Positions 9,232-18,718 of a stretch of DNA of 64,000 nucleotides are shown one piece after another. A program made the translations under genes and the position numbers. Source of the stretch: an uncultured Butyrivibrio sp. (GTDB lineage Bacteria > Bacillota > Clostridia > Lachnospirales > Lachnospiraceae). The notes under the pieces were generated by a model. The model saw only the letters and a program-made list of their open reading frames with translations, was not told the origin of the DNA and searched no databases. The stretch covers positions 24,586 to 88,585 of the forward strand of contig CAMENP010000009.1 in the NCBI GenBank assembly GCA_945928575.1, in the 5' to 3' direction. Numbering within the stretch: position 1 is the first letter of the stretch; each line of letters starts with the position of its first letter.

Positions 9232-10626
9232 ATGGTATTCAGTTCAGCTGTTTTTTTATTTATATTTCTGCCGGTAGTGCTTTTCGTGCACACGGTTGTG
9301 AAGAATACGACCGCCCGTAATATTTTTCTCATTGCGGCGAGTCTCATATTCTATGCTTTCGGGGAACCGGTTTATGTTCTTCTCATGCTAGGCAGTGTGG
9401 CACTTAATTACCTGTTCGGACGGGTGCTTGCCACACATAAGAATAAAGCGTTGCTTGCCGGGGCGGTTATTATTAATATAGGAATGCTTTTCGTATTCAA
9501 ATATGCGTCATGGCTTATTGGCCTTATTGATAATATACCGGGAATTTCAATTCCGGTGCCACAGATAAGAATGCCGATAGGAATATCTTTTTTTACATTT
9601 CAGGCGATGTCATACGTTATTGATGTGTACAGAAGCGATGAAGATGAACACGCGTCTTTTTGGGATGTGTTATTGTACATATCGCTTTTTCCGCAGCTTA
9701 TTGCGGGACCGATTGTCAAATATAACACGATCAAGGCACAGATACGTAACAGAAGCGTGAATGCATCTAAGATGGCATACGGAATAAGACTTTTCATAAT
9801 AGGTCTTTCCAAGAAGATGCTCATTTCCAATGTGATGGGTGCGGCGGCCGATAAGATTTTTGCGATGCAGCCACAGGCAATTGACATGCCGCTTTCATGG
9901 CTTGGTGCAATATGCTATACATTACAGATTTATTTCGATTTCTCGGGATACAGTAATATGGCGGTCGGCCTCGGCAAGACTCTCGGATTTGATTTTCCGG
10001 AGAATTTTGATTATCCGTATTCGGCACACGGTATCCGTGATTTCTGGAGAAGGTGGCATATGTCACTTACCGGATGGTTCAGGGAATATCTGTATATTCC
10101 GCTCGGCGGCAACCGTAAAGGCAAGGCAAGGCAGCTTCTCAATACCATGGTTGTATTTGCGGCAACAGGTATATGGCATGGCGCCAATCTTACATTTATA
10201 TTGTGGGGATTAATGCATGGAATCCTTATGTGCGCGGAGACTCTTATATTTAAGCGTAAGAAGTTAAAGAGTCCGGCGGCATGGCTTTATACAATGTTAA
10301 TAGTGATAATCGGCTTTGTTATATTCCGCGCGGACAGTGTCGGATATGCCTTCACGTATATCGGAAGAATGTTCTCGTTCATGACGGAGGCGTCTGCGAT
10401 GACGGTAACACTTTCAATTCTCACGCCGGTGTTTATAACAACATTTGCGGCCGCCGTTGTGATAATGTTTCCGGTTGTGCCGGCAATAAAGAAACGTCTG
10501 GACGGCAGACCGTCGTACACGGTCGTTAATACATTGTGTTATATAGCAATGTTCGGACTTTATTTCCTTTGTGTCATGACACTTGCGGCAGACTCGTACA
10601 ATCCGTTTATTTACTTTAGATTTTAG
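9232..10626 (+). CDS. MBOAT-family O-acyltransferase, AlgI/DltB-like
   Basis: A 464-residue polytopic membrane acyltransferase beginning MVFSSAVFLFIFLPVV, the usual AlgI-type start. The start at 9232 has AGGAGA 6 bases upstream; an earlier in-frame ATG at 9205 has no ribosome site. The core motifs NFDYPYSAHGIRDFWRRWHM and the invariant His in GIWHGANLTFILWGL are present. Such proteins move acetyl groups across the membrane for O-acetylation of cell-surface polymers. It is followed by an AlgX/DHHW-like gene 12 bases downstream, the standard partner. Confidence 0.9.
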   Translation: MVFSSAVFLFIFLPVVLFVHTVVKNTTARNIFLIAASLIFYAFGEPVYVLLMLGSVALNYLFGRVLATHKNKALLAGAVIINIGMLFVFKYASWLIGLIDNIPGISIPVPQIRMPIGISFFTFQAMSYVIDVYRSDEDEHASFWDVLLYISLFPQLIAGPIVKYNTIKAQIRNRSVNASKMAYGIRLFIIGLSKKMLISNVMGAAADKIFAMQPQAIDMPLSWLGAICYTLQIYFDFSGYSNMAVGLGKTLGFDFPENFDYPYSAHGIRDFWRRWHMSLTGWFREYLYIPLGGNRKGKARQLLNTMVVFAATGIWHGANLTFILWGLMHGILMCAETLIFKRKKLKSPAAWLYTMLIVIIGFVIFRADSVGYAFTYIGRMFSFMTEASAMTVTLSILTPVFITTFAAAVVIMFPVVPAIKKRLDGRPSYTVVNTLCYIAMFGLYFLCVMTLAADSYNPFIYFRF

Positions 10627-10638
10627 GCGGTGCATTAT

Positions 10639-11700
10639 ATGAAAAAACAAATTCTTAAAACAATATATGTTGTGACTTTTATGGCAGCTTTTGTTTTCTT
10701 CGGAGCGGCAAGCCTTTTCTATAAGAATGAAGCAATAGGCAACGAGGAAAAAGTTACACTCGGTGGTGCCAGATATAAGGACATGGCAGATAATTTTGAT
10801 GATTATTTCGGTAAATCTTTCGGTTTCAGGGACAGGCTTGTAAATATAAATAACAGTATCAAATACAATATTTTTAAACAGTCGGGGGAACAGTCTGTAA
10901 TTGCCGGAAAGGACGGATGGCTTTTCTATGAGAGGGCACTCCACGATTATACCGGAGAAAATGTAATGACACGCGATGAGGCAGCAAAAGCCGCCGGCGT
11001 CATTAAAGAAATGTCCGATTACGCAAAGGAGTGCGGCACGAAACTTATTTTTGTAAGCGCACCCAATAAAATGGAGATTTACGGCGAGTATATGCCGTAT
11101 TACTGTCTCGAGGATAAATCTGACGGCAACTATGAGCTTCTTATGGATGAATTGTCACATACGGATGTTGAATATGTTGACCTTAAGAAAGTTTTAAAAG
11201 AAGCCAGGGACGAGTCGCCTGTACAGATATATCATAAGGAAGATTCACACTGGAATAACCTGGGCGCTGCATACGCATACCGTGCAATCATGCAGAAAGC
11301 CGGAATAGATGCTTTTGATTACACCTCTCTTGATTATACGGTACAGGATAATTTTGACGGTGATTTATATTCCATGCTTTTTCCTAAGGGCAGTCACAAA
11401 GATGAGCAGGTTATGCTTGATATGGAGCAGGATTTCTATTTTACATCCAATTACAGGAGCAATGATGATCTAGTTATAGAGACGGCCAATGATAATGCAA
11501 AGGGCAGTGTGCTTGTATACAGGGATTCTTTCGGAAATGCACTTTATCAGTATTTTGCAGAGGATTTTAACACTGCAAAGTTTACGAGGGCAGTTCCGTA
11601 TGATTTGACGGGAATCGGCGATTATGATGTTGTGGTTATTGAACTGGTGGAGCGTAATCTTGCAAGCCTTATTGACATGGAGCCTGTGATGCCCCGGTAG
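10639..11700 (+). CDS. DHHW/AlgX-like SGNH-fold protein, probable O-acetylation partner
   Basis: A 353-residue protein with one N-terminal signal anchor (residues 8-27) and an extracellular domain. The EDSHWNNLGAAYAY motif matches the DxHW signature of AlgX/AlgJ-type SGNH hydrolase-like acetyltransferases. RDSFGNALYQYFAEDF is a second typical motif carrying the Ser of the SGNH fold. With the upstream MBOAT it would transfer acetyl groups to an exopolysaccharide or wall polymer. The start at 10639 has GGCGG at a good distance; a GTG three codons earlier overlaps that ribosome site. No polysaccharide-synthesis genes are nearby, so the substrate is unknown. Confidence 0.82.
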   Translation: MKKQILKTIYVVTFMAAFVFFGAASLFYKNEAIGNEEKVTLGGARYKDMADNFDDYFGKSFGFRDRLVNINNSIKYNIFKQSGEQSVIAGKDGWLFYERALHDYTGENVMTRDEAAKAAGVIKEMSDYAKECGTKLIFVSAPNKMEIYGEYMPYYCLEDKSDGNYELLMDELSHTDVEYVDLKKVLKEARDESPVQIYHKEDSHWNNLGAAYAYRAIMQKAGIDAFDYTSLDYTVQDNFDGDLYSMLFPKGSHKDEQVMLDMEQDFYFTSNYRSNDDLVIETANDNAKGSVLVYRDSFGNALYQYFAEDFNTAKFTRAVPYDLTGIGDYDVVVIELVERNLASLIDMEPVMPR

Positions 11701-11704
11701 GTAC

Positions 11705-11732
11705 TTGAAATCTGGCTGTTTTTGTGTATAAT
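11705..11732 (+). promoter_or_regulatory. Sigma-A promoter for the small lipoprotein gene
   Basis: TTGAAA (11705-11710), 16-base spacer, TATAAT (11727-11732), 42 bases before the ATG at 11775. Confidence 0.6.
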
Positions 11733-11774
11733 CAAATAGGAATTAATAATATCATAATAGGAGAATTTGCCGAT

Positions 11775-12293
11775 ATGAAGAAGAGAATTATTGCAATGTG
11801 CCTGTGCATATGCATGACGATAGCGTTTATTACCGGATGTGCCGGTAAGAAGAGCGATACAGAACCTTCAAAGACATCTGATGAGAACAGCGGTTTCTCA
11901 TATACCGTTAAAGGTGTCAAGCTGGTTCCGGGCGATGATTTCGCAGATGCTTATAAAGAACTCGGAGAACCCGATAATTATACCGAAGCAGCCAGCTGTT
12001 ATTTTGACGGCATGGATAAGGTGTACACATATACAGGATATGAAGTGAGAACATACCCGGACGGCGATAAAGATATCATTCAGGATATCTGCCTTTCATC
12101 CGGGGATTTCTCAACGGACAAGGGAATAACAGTAGGTTCCGCATTAAAGGATGTTACGGATGCTTACGGTAACGATTATAAGCTTACCGGTAAGATGTAT
12201 AAATACTATCAGAATGATACCGAATATGTGTATTTCTTTATAATGGATGATGTGGTTAAGTATTTCGGATATGCAGTAGATGCATCGAACTAA
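11775..12293 (+). CDS. Lipoprotein of unknown function
   Basis: A 172-residue secreted protein. The N-terminus MKKRIIAMCLCICMTIAFITGC is a lipoprotein signal peptide with lipobox ITGC (Cys22). The mature part starts with a Ser/Thr/Asp-rich linker, then a compact acidic domain of about 130 residues with many Tyr and Asp. I do not recognise a catalytic motif; the two-part fold hints at a small alpha/beta domain like those of other secreted Lachnospiraceae proteins. The start at 11775 has AGGAG at 11759-11763. A promoter-like sequence precedes it, and the transglutaminase lipoprotein follows 27 bases downstream. Confidence 0.75.
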   Translation: MKKRIIAMCLCICMTIAFITGCAGKKSDTEPSKTSDENSGFSYTVKGVKLVPGDDFADAYKELGEPDNYTEAASCYFDGMDKVYTYTGYEVRTYPDGDKDIIQDICLSSGDFSTDKGITVGSALKDVTDAYGNDYKLTGKMYKYYQNDTEYVYFFIMDDVVKYFGYAVDASN

Positions 12294-12320
12294 TCTTATA
12301 TACAGGACAGGAGAAAATAC

Positions 12321-13136
12321 ATGACAACAATTAAGAAACTACCGGTGGTGATACTTGCGGCGGTTCTTGCGGGAAGCATGGCCGTGGGATGTGCCGGCAA
12401 ACACACGGATAACAGCAGGGCAACCACATCCGGTAATACAGCCGGAGATATAACCATAAGCAATGAGACAGAGCAGGAACCGACAACGGAAGCACCTACA
12501 GAGGCGCCGACAGAAGCGCCGACAGAACCGCCGACGGAAGCGCCTACAGAGGCACCTACGCAAGAATATGTAGGAGCGTGGACTCTTCTTTGTGAGGAAC
12601 CGCTTAATCCGACACAGTCCGGATATCCGGAACTTGACAGTCTTGTCAATGACCTTATAGCAAGGATTACGACATCGGATATGAATAATTACCAGAAAGT
12701 ATGGGCGCTGTACGAATACTTTATTGACAATATTACATACAGCAGGGGAATGGATGCCCATACAGGCGAATATTCATCTTCGGATAAGGCTACGACGCCT
12801 ACGGAAGTACTTTGGGCGACTGACCTTCTTAACTCGGGACAGGGATGCTGTTATAATTATTCATCAGCATTTATGTATATAATGAGAGCACTCGGATACG
12901 ATGCACATCTTGTATCGGGTAACGTGCCTAAATACGGCGGCGGTGTTACACCGCATTGCTGGCTTTACGTGAACCTTCGCGGTGAAAAATACACATTTGA
13001 CCCGGATCTTGACATGAATTTCTATACAAGAGATTTAAGAAACGGTGTAGAGAATCCGGCAAGGGACAGATATTTCTGTGTCCCAATTGATAATTTGAGC
13101 TATTTTTATGTGGCTGATACATACCACACCAATTAG
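12321..13136 (+). CDS. Lipoprotein with TEAP repeats and a transglutaminase-like domain
   Basis: A 271-residue lipoprotein: signal peptide with lipobox AVGC (Cys24), then a low-complexity [11 protein letters not shown] wall-spanning linker around residues 54-75, then a transglutaminase-like cysteine protease fold. The probable catalytic triad is Cys177 in GCCYNYSS, the His in PHCWLYV and the Asp in FDPDLD. Such extracellular domains usually cut or cross-link peptides, often at the cell wall; substrate unknown. AGGAG precedes the ATG. The proS gene starts 17 bases later. Confidence 0.85.
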   Translation: MTTIKKLPVVILAAVLAGSMAVGCAGKHTDNSRATTSGNTAGDITISNETEQEPTTEAPTEAPTEAPTEPPTEAPTEAPTQEYVGAWTLLCEEPLNPTQSGYPELDSLVNDLIARITTSDMNNYQKVWALYEYFIDNITYSRGMDAHTGEYSSSDKATTPTEVLWATDLLNSGQGCCYNYSSAFMYIMRALGYDAHLVSGNVPKYGGGVTPHCWLYVNLRGEKYTFDPDLDMNFYTRDLRNGVENPARDRYFCVPIDNLSYFYVADTYHTN

Positions 13137-13153
13137 ATATAAGGAGATTAATC

Positions 13154-14590
13154 ATGGCAGATAAGAAATTAGTAGAAGCAATAACCCCTATGGAGGAAGA
13201 TTTTGCACAATGGTATACCGATGTTGTTAAGAAGGCAGAACTTATGTCATATTCAAGCATTAAGGGATGCATGATTTTCAGACCTAACGGATATGCAATC
13301 TGGGAAAGTGTACAGAAAGAACTTGACAGAAGATTTAAAGAAACAGGCGTTGAGAATGTATATATGCCAATGTTCATTCCTGAGAGCCTTCTTCAGAAAG
13401 AGAAAGACCACGTAGAAGGTTTTGCTCCGGAAGTTGCCTGGGTAACACAGGGCGGACTCGAACCGCTTCAGGAGAGAATGTGTGTAAGACCTACATCAGA
13501 GACTTTGTTCTGTGATTTCTATAAGGATATTATACAGTCATACAGAGATCTGCCTAAATGTTATAACCAGTGGTGTTCCGTAGTAAGATGGGAGAAAACG
13601 ACACGTCCGTTTTTACGTTCAATGGAATTCCTCTGGCAGGAAGGACATACTGTTCATGCCACAGCTGAAGATGCCGAGGCAAGAACAATACAGATGCTGA
13701 ACGTATATGCGGATTTCTGCGAGAACGTTCTTGCAATTCCTATGATCAAGGGCCGTAAGACCGATAAGGAGAAATTCGCCGGTGCTGAAGCCACATATAC
13801 AATAGAGGCACTTATGCATGACGGCAAAGCTCTTCAGTCCGGTACAAGCCATAATTTCGGTGACGGATTCGCTAAAGCATTCGGAATCCAGTATACGGAT
13901 AAGGATAATAAGCTCCAGTATGTACATCAGACATCATGGGGTCTGTCAACCCGTATTATCGGTGCTATCATCATGGTACACGGCGATAACAGCGGTCTTG
14001 TTCTTCCGCCTGCAATTGCACCGACACAGGTAATGGTAATTCCTATTGCACAGCATAAGGAAGGCGTACTTGACAAGGCAGCAGAGATTAAGGATGCACT
14101 TACCGCAGCAGGTTTCAGAGCCAAGATTGACGACAGCGACAAGACACCGGGCTGGAAATTCGCTGAGCAGGAGATCAAGGGAATTCCTGCAAGAATTGAA
14201 ATCGGACCTAAGGATCTTGAAGCAGGACAGGCAGTAATTGTCCGCAGGGATACAAGAGAAAAGACAATAGTTAAGATAGAAGAGATTGCAGACAAGCTTA
14301 AGGAAATCCTTACCACAATGCAGTCAGATATGCTTGAAAAAGCCAGAAAACACAGAGACTCACACACATATGAGGCAACTAATTACGAAGAGTTTAAAGA
14401 TATCGTGGCAAATAAGCCGGGATTCGTTAAGGCTATGTGGTGCGGAGACCTCGCATGTGAGATGAAGATCAAGGAAGATACAACGGCAACAAGCCGATGC
14501 ATGCCATTTGAGCAGGAACATATCAGCGATGTATGCGTATGCTGCGGTAAACCGGCTAAGAAACTGGTATACTGGGGTAAGGCATATTAA
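13154..14590 (+). CDS. proS: Prolyl-tRNA synthetase, archaeal/eukaryotic type (ProRS type 3)
   Basis: A 478-residue class II aminoacyl-tRNA synthetase. It is the short form without the bacterial editing insertion. Motifs include [12 protein letters not shown], the motif 2 region [22 protein letters not shown], the proline pocket TSHNFGDGF, and motif 3 in [14 protein letters not shown]. The C-terminus has [18 protein letters not shown], a zinc-type domain with the terminal aromatic residue typical of the archaeal/eukaryotic form. GGAG precedes the ATG. Many Clostridia carry this type, so transfer is old. No T-box leader is visible in the 17-base gap. Confidence 0.95.
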   Translation: MADKKLVEAITPMEEDFAQWYTDVVKKAELMSYSSIKGCMIFRPNGYAIWESVQKELDRRFKETGVENVYMPMFIPESLLQKEKDHVEGFAPEVAWVTQGGLEPLQERMCVRPTSETLFCDFYKDIIQSYRDLPKCYNQWCSVVRWEKTTRPFLRSMEFLWQEGHTVHATAEDAEARTIQMLNVYADFCENVLAIPMIKGRKTDKEKFAGAEATYTIEALMHDGKALQSGTSHNFGDGFAKAFGIQYTDKDNKLQYVHQTSWGLSTRIIGAIIMVHGDNSGLVLPPAIAPTQVMVIPIAQHKEGVLDKAAEIKDALTAAGFRAKIDDSDKTPGWKFAEQEIKGIPARIEIGPKDLEAGQAVIVRRDTREKTIVKIEEIADKLKEILTTMQSDMLEKARKHRDSHTYEATNYEEFKDIVANKPGFVKAMWCGDLACEMKIKEDTTATSRCMPFEQEHISDVCVCCGKPAKKLVYWGKAY

Positions 14591-14610
14591 TCTGCAGGAT
14601 TGGTGTATAT

Positions 14611-15828
14611 ATGATAATTAATTTGCCTGAAGATGTACGGCATATAATTGATAAATTAACAGGTGAAGGGTATGAAGCATACGCTGTCGGTGGCTGTGTC
14701 CGCGACAGCGTTATTGGTCGTATACCGGATGACTGGGACATTACGACATCCGCAAGGCCGGAGGACGTTAAACGCATATTCAGACGTACCATTGATACCG
14801 GAATTGAGCACGGAACCGTGACGGTAATGATCGGCAGAGAAGGATATGAAGTTACGACATTCAGGATCGATGGCGAATATAAGGACAGCAGACATCCGGA
14901 GAACGTTGAGTTCACAGCATCGCTTAAAGAGGATTTAAAGAGACGTGATTTTACGATCAACGCCATGGCATATAATGAACAGGAAGGCATAGTTGACCTT
15001 TTTGGCGGAATGGAAGACATCCGGTCGGGAATAATACGGTGTGTCGGTAATCCTCGTGACAGATTCGGCGAAGATGCCCTCAGAATGTTAAGAGCTGTCA
15101 GATTCAGTGCGCAGCTGGGATATGACATAGATAAAGATACGGCAGCTGCAATAGAAGAACTGGCGGGAACGATAGCAGCTGTCAGCAAGGAAAGAATCCA
15201 TACGGAAATAGGAAAGACTATTATGTCATCGCATCCTGAATATATAGAGAAAGCATGCAGGCTTGGCATTACGCCTGTTGTTTTTGGCGAATTTGACAGG
15301 ATAGATAATAAAGAGTTATCATACAGACTCATAAGAAAAATGCCGGAACAGATAGCATTCAGGTATGCGGCACTGCTTTTTGCAGCAGGAGAGCCGGGAA
15401 CACGCAGAATGTTACGCGAACTCAAGCTTGACAATGCGACGATCGACCTTGCGGTTATATTGGTAAAATATCATGGAATACAATTAACTAAAGACGAATA
15501 TATTATCAGATGCACAGCCTCCAAAACAGGAGCGGACAGGCTTCATGATATCCTTAAATTCGAGAAACTGTTTTACGAAACGACAGATGATTCCGTATCG
15601 GCGCTTACGGCAGCCGAAGAGGACAGGATTCTCGGTACGATTGAAGCAAGAAAAGAATGTCTTTCAATTCATGAACTTGCGATTAACGGTTCAGATCTTA
15701 TATCCATGGGAATGAAGCCGGGCAGGCAGCTTGGCGCCATACTTAACCAATGCCTGGAACATGTCCTGTCAGCACCGGAAGATAACACATATGATACGTT
15801 GGGAAGACTTGTTCAGAAGTTGATGTAA
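14611..15828 (+). CDS. cca: CCA tRNA nucleotidyltransferase
   Basis: A 405-residue class II nucleotidyltransferase that adds or repairs the tRNA 3' CCA end. The head domain has GGCVRDSVIGR and the metal-binding DDWDITTSA; ERRDFTINAMAYN-like RRDFTINAMA and EDALRMLRAVRF follow, as expected. The neck and tail are helical. The ATG at 14611 is 21 bases after proS; its ribosome site is weak (GCAGGATTGG). The gene is followed by a sporulation-type promoter rather than a terminator. Whether it adds all three bases or only part of CCA cannot be judged. Confidence 0.92.
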   Translation: MIINLPEDVRHIIDKLTGEGYEAYAVGGCVRDSVIGRIPDDWDITTSARPEDVKRIFRRTIDTGIEHGTVTVMIGREGYEVTTFRIDGEYKDSRHPENVEFTASLKEDLKRRDFTINAMAYNEQEGIVDLFGGMEDIRSGIIRCVGNPRDRFGEDALRMLRAVRFSAQLGYDIDKDTAAAIEELAGTIAAVSKERIHTEIGKTIMSSHPEYIEKACRLGITPVVFGEFDRIDNKELSYRLIRKMPEQIAFRYAALLFAAGEPGTRRMLRELKLDNATIDLAVILVKYHGIQLTKDEYIIRCTASKTGADRLHDILKFEKLFYETTDDSVSALTAAEEDRILGTIEARKECLSIHELAINGSDLISMGMKPGRQLGAILNQCLEHVLSAPEDNTYDTLGRLVQKLM

Positions 15829-15843
15829 ATTTACATTCTTATC

Positions 15844-15872
15844 TCATATTTACTGTTTTTGTCTCATAGAAT
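15844..15872 (+). promoter_or_regulatory. Sigma-E-like sporulation promoter before the CotS-family gene
   Basis: TCATATT (15844-15850), 14-base spacer, CATAGAAT (15865-15872). This matches the Bacillus sigma-E pattern TCATATT-N14-CATANNNT. The start codon lies 32 bases downstream. A CotS-type coat gene is an expected member of the mother-cell regulon. Confidence 0.6.
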
Positions 15873-15904
15873 TAGATAGTTTAGAATCTGTGAGGTTGGT
15901 ATTT

Positions 15905-16867
15905 ATGGCGGATAAGGGTTTGGATATTGTTGATAAATATAATCTGGAAGTCGTGCAGGTAAGCCGCGGAAGGGGTGCACAGGTGCTGCATACCGCTGAC
16001 GGTCTGTACGTGCTTAAGGAATATAAGGGACGGGGAAGTTATATTAATGATGAAGCCATGATGTTAGATGCGCTCAATGCATCCGGGCAGATCTGTGTGG
16101 ATGCTTATATTTCCGATTCGGATGGTATGTACATAAATACATCATCGGACGGACAAAGATACGTCATCAAGAAATGGTATGAATGCCGTGACTGCGATAT
16201 CAGAAATTACGGAGATGTCATTATGGCGGTCAGGGCGCTTGCATTTATGCATAACGGACTTATTAATGATATACCGGAAAGCTTTAAGCGTGAAGCGGCG
16301 GATGCCGGTAATGATATGAAAAGGCATAATGCCGAAATCAAAAGAGTCGGTAAGTATGTTGCGGGGCGGAATAACCGCAACGAATTTGAGATGCTTGCGG
16401 GAACATGGTGTGATGTATTCTATGAAGAAGGACTGCGGGCAATAGAGGAATACGAAGCTGTAAATGCCGGATTTAATGCTGCGCGTGGAATATGCCACGG
16501 TACATATAATTATCATAATGTATGTTACGGTTATAAACTGCCGGTGATAATTAATTTTGAACGTATGACGCGGGGATTCGTGATCAGCGATTTATACTGC
16601 ATAATGCGCAAATTGTTGGAAAAATATGACTGGGATATTAAACTTGCCTATCGTTTTATCACGGAATATGATAAAATAAGAACATTAAATGATGATGATT
16701 TAAGATTGCTGGAGATCATGTTTGCATTTCCGGAGAAATTCTGGAAACTGATCAATTCATATAATAATTCACGCAAGACATGGCTTCCGGCCAAGAATAC
16801 CGAGAAACTTAAGAAAGTAATCGCACAGAATAATAAGAGACTTGATTTTATAAATACATTGCATTGA
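15905..16867 (+). CDS. CotS-family spore coat protein
   Basis: A 320-residue protein with the aminoglycoside-phosphotransferase/kinase fold used by CotS, CotI and YsxE spore proteins. An N-terminal VLKEYKGRG segment matches the nucleotide lysine strand. CHGTYNYHNVCYGY and NFERMTRGFVISDLY are the counterparts of the HGDxxxxN and DFD loops; here Thr and Asn replace the catalytic aspartates, as is common in coat members. The ATG at 15905 follows GAGG; a GTG at 15890 is less likely. A sigma-E-like promoter precedes it and a PEGA lipoprotein follows 16 bases later. Confidence 0.82.
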   Translation: MADKGLDIVDKYNLEVVQVSRGRGAQVLHTADGLYVLKEYKGRGSYINDEAMMLDALNASGQICVDAYISDSDGMYINTSSDGQRYVIKKWYECRDCDIRNYGDVIMAVRALAFMHNGLINDIPESFKREAADAGNDMKRHNAEIKRVGKYVAGRNNRNEFEMLAGTWCDVFYEEGLRAIEEYEAVNAGFNAARGICHGTYNYHNVCYGYKLPVIINFERMTRGFVISDLYCIMRKLLEKYDWDIKLAYRFITEYDKIRTLNDDDLRLLEIMFAFPEKFWKLINSYNNSRKTWLPAKNTEKLKKVIAQNNKRLDFINTLH

Positions 16868-16883
16868 TATAACGGAGGAACAT

Positions 16884-18176
16884 ATGAGAAAGAAATTGTG
16901 GACGGTATTGGCAGCAATGGTTTTTGCGGCAATGATGCTTAGTGCATGCACCGGGACATCATCTGTAAGACATCGTAGTACAAATACAGAGACAAGTGCA
17001 TCAGCCGGTACGGATAAGTCGACAGGAGTAATCCAGAAGATAGATAAGGATACCGATAATATAGTTATATACTTGGTGGATGACGGTACGAAAACGATTT
17101 ACAGTTATGACAAGGGGACTACCGCGTATACAAAATCGGGTAAAGTTATGTCTTTTGACAAACTTTCATGCGGAGATATTGTTGATGTGGAATGCAACAG
17201 TATCAATCAGAAAGTGAAGAAAATAAGCCTTTCATCGCGTGATAAAGTCTGGGAGAACACCAAAGTCACGAATTTCAAAGTCGATGAAAGTACGATGACA
17301 ATGAAAATAGGACAGTCATTATATTCATATTCGGACAGCACGCTTGTGTTTTCGGACGGTGAAGAGATAGATATATCCGAATTAAACAGCGAAGACCAGC
17401 TTATTGTGCGCGGATATGATACATCGGTATGTTCAGTTGTTGTTGATAAAGGCCACGGATATGTTACACTTTCGGGAGACCAGCTTTTTATCGGCGGATA
17501 CGTTGATATCGGCGGCAGAGTTGTTAAGGTGATTGAGGACGGAATGCTCCTGATAGTTCAGGAAGGCAGTTATAAAATAGAAGTCCGCAACGGAAAATAT
17601 ATTGCCGATAAGCAGATAACCGTCACAAGGGATGAGAAGACGGATGCTGACTTTTCAGACGTTGCGCCTATTGTAACTGAGACCGGCAATGTGCGCATTA
17701 ATGTCAATGTGAGTGATGCAGTTCTTACGGTTGACGGAGCTGTCATGAGTGCGAATGAGGTTCTGACACTGGCAGCGGGAAAGCATACGATCAAAGTAAG
17801 CGCGGATGGATACAGTGATTATTCCACACAGATAGAAGTTGCCAAGGGTTATAAGACGATAGATGTTACACTTAAAGCTTCTGCGGATGACGAGACCTCC
17901 AAAGAAACAACAGACGAGACGCAGACGGAGACGGAAACAGCGACGACAGACAGCTCAGGCAATGTAGTCAGCCAGAAGAATAAAGTCACGGTATCGGGAC
18001 CTGAGGGCGGATACATATATTTTGACGGAAAGTATATGGGTACGGCACCGGTTACATTTGCACTTGTAACCGGAGAACATGTCATATCAGTACTTTACAA
18101 TAACCAGATAAACAGTTATACGGTAAATCTCTCGGAGGGCGGAGATGATGTAAAATATGATTTTACACCAAAGTAA
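16884..18176 (+). CDS. Lipoprotein with PEGA domains
   Basis: A 430-residue lipoprotein. The signal peptide ends at LSAC (Cys22). Residues 45-260 form a beta-rich region of several repeats with DGTKTIYSYD-type strands. Two PEGA-like domains follow, one near 270-330 (VTETGNVRINVNVSD to KTIDVTLKA) and one near 375-430 (GPEGGYIYFDGKYMGTAP). Between them is a Thr/Glu-rich linker (residues 333-365). PEGA domains are found in surface proteins and are thought to bind the cell wall. GGAGG precedes the ATG. It may belong to the sporulation transcript from 15844. Confidence 0.8.
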   Translation: MRKKLWTVLAAMVFAAMMLSACTGTSSVRHRSTNTETSASAGTDKSTGVIQKIDKDTDNIVIYLVDDGTKTIYSYDKGTTAYTKSGKVMSFDKLSCGDIVDVECNSINQKVKKISLSSRDKVWENTKVTNFKVDESTMTMKIGQSLYSYSDSTLVFSDGEEIDISELNSEDQLIVRGYDTSVCSVVVDKGHGYVTLSGDQLFIGGYVDIGGRVVKVIEDGMLLIVQEGSYKIEVRNGKYIADKQITVTRDEKTDADFSDVAPIVTETGNVRINVNVSDAVLTVDGAVMSANEVLTLAAGKHTIKVSADGYSDYSTQIEVAKGYKTIDVTLKASADDETSKETTDETQTETETATTDSSGNVVSQKNKVTVSGPEGGYIYFDGKYMGTAPVTFALVTGEHVISVLYNNQINSYTVNLSEGGDDVKYDFTPK

Positions 18177-18239
18177 ATGGTATCAGTGAGGCATATGATG
18201 CATATAATGCACCAAAACAATATTTCGGGATGATGACTT

Positions 18240-18644
18240 ATGCATCGTGCACTGATAATAATTATTATTGCAATATGTCTGGTTACAACCGCGTGCGGCC
18301 GCGGAGACATAAAAGGTACTGCCGTGTCGGATGTGGATTATACGGTAGTGGATAAGGCGGCGATTCCGGGAGAACTTGCGGCGACAATAGATGCGCGCAA
18401 AGAATCTGATTTTGAGATATCGGCGTGTATTGACGGGTACACATACATTGTCAAGGGATATGGAAAACAGCCGACCGGAGGATACAGCATAAGAGTTGAC
18501 AGACTGCAGACAGACGGAACGGATATGACTTTCGCAACCACGCTTATCGGCCCGTCAGCCGGTGAGGCAGTCAATAAGCTGGCAACTTATCCATACATAG
18601 TAATCAAGACAGAGACAACGGATAACAATATATTATTTGAATAG
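18240..18644 (+). CDS. Small lipoprotein with PrcB C-terminal-like domain
   Basis: A 134-residue protein with signal peptide and lipobox TTAC (Cys19). The GYGKQPTGGYSIRVDRL stretch is the signature of the PrcB_C domain, named from a spirochaete protease-complex subunit. The function in Clostridia is not known; a role in binding or restraining a surface protease is only a family-based guess. The ribosome site is weak (CGGGATGATGACTT). A long hairpin ending in five T residues follows the stop. Confidence 0.75.
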   Translation: MHRALIIIIIAICLVTTACGRGDIKGTAVSDVDYTVVDKAAIPGELAATIDARKESDFEISACIDGYTYIVKGYGKQPTGGYSIRVDRLQTDGTDMTFATTLIGPSAGEAVNKLATYPYIVIKTETTDNNILFE

Positions 18645-18647
18645 CAT

Positions 18648-18716
18648 AATCCCCTGTATATCTTCATATTCTGTAATAAGTGCGTATATCAGATTATGAA
18701 GGAACAGGGGATTTTT
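18648..18716 (+). terminator. Long hairpin terminator overlapping the next gene's ribosome site
   Basis: AATCCCCTGT (18648-18657) pairs with ACAGGGGATT (18704-18713); the inner arms TCTTCATATTCTG and CAGATTATGAAGGA also pair with a bulge. TTTTT follows at 18712-18716. The 3' arm contains the only Shine-Dalgarno candidate (AGGGG) of the SPOCS gene at 18719. Confidence 0.65.
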
Positions 18717-18718
18717 GT

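Noticed and set aside
12296..12649. Minus-strand frame with [10 protein letters not shown] repeats opposite the lipoprotein at 12321
   Set aside because: It is the mirror of the TEAP repeat codons of the real lipoprotein gene and has no ribosome site.
18664..18692. Sigma-E-like promoter (TCATATT at 18664) for the SPOCS gene
   Set aside because: Fourteen bases on, the sequence is TATATCAG, which lacks the CATANNNT pattern.
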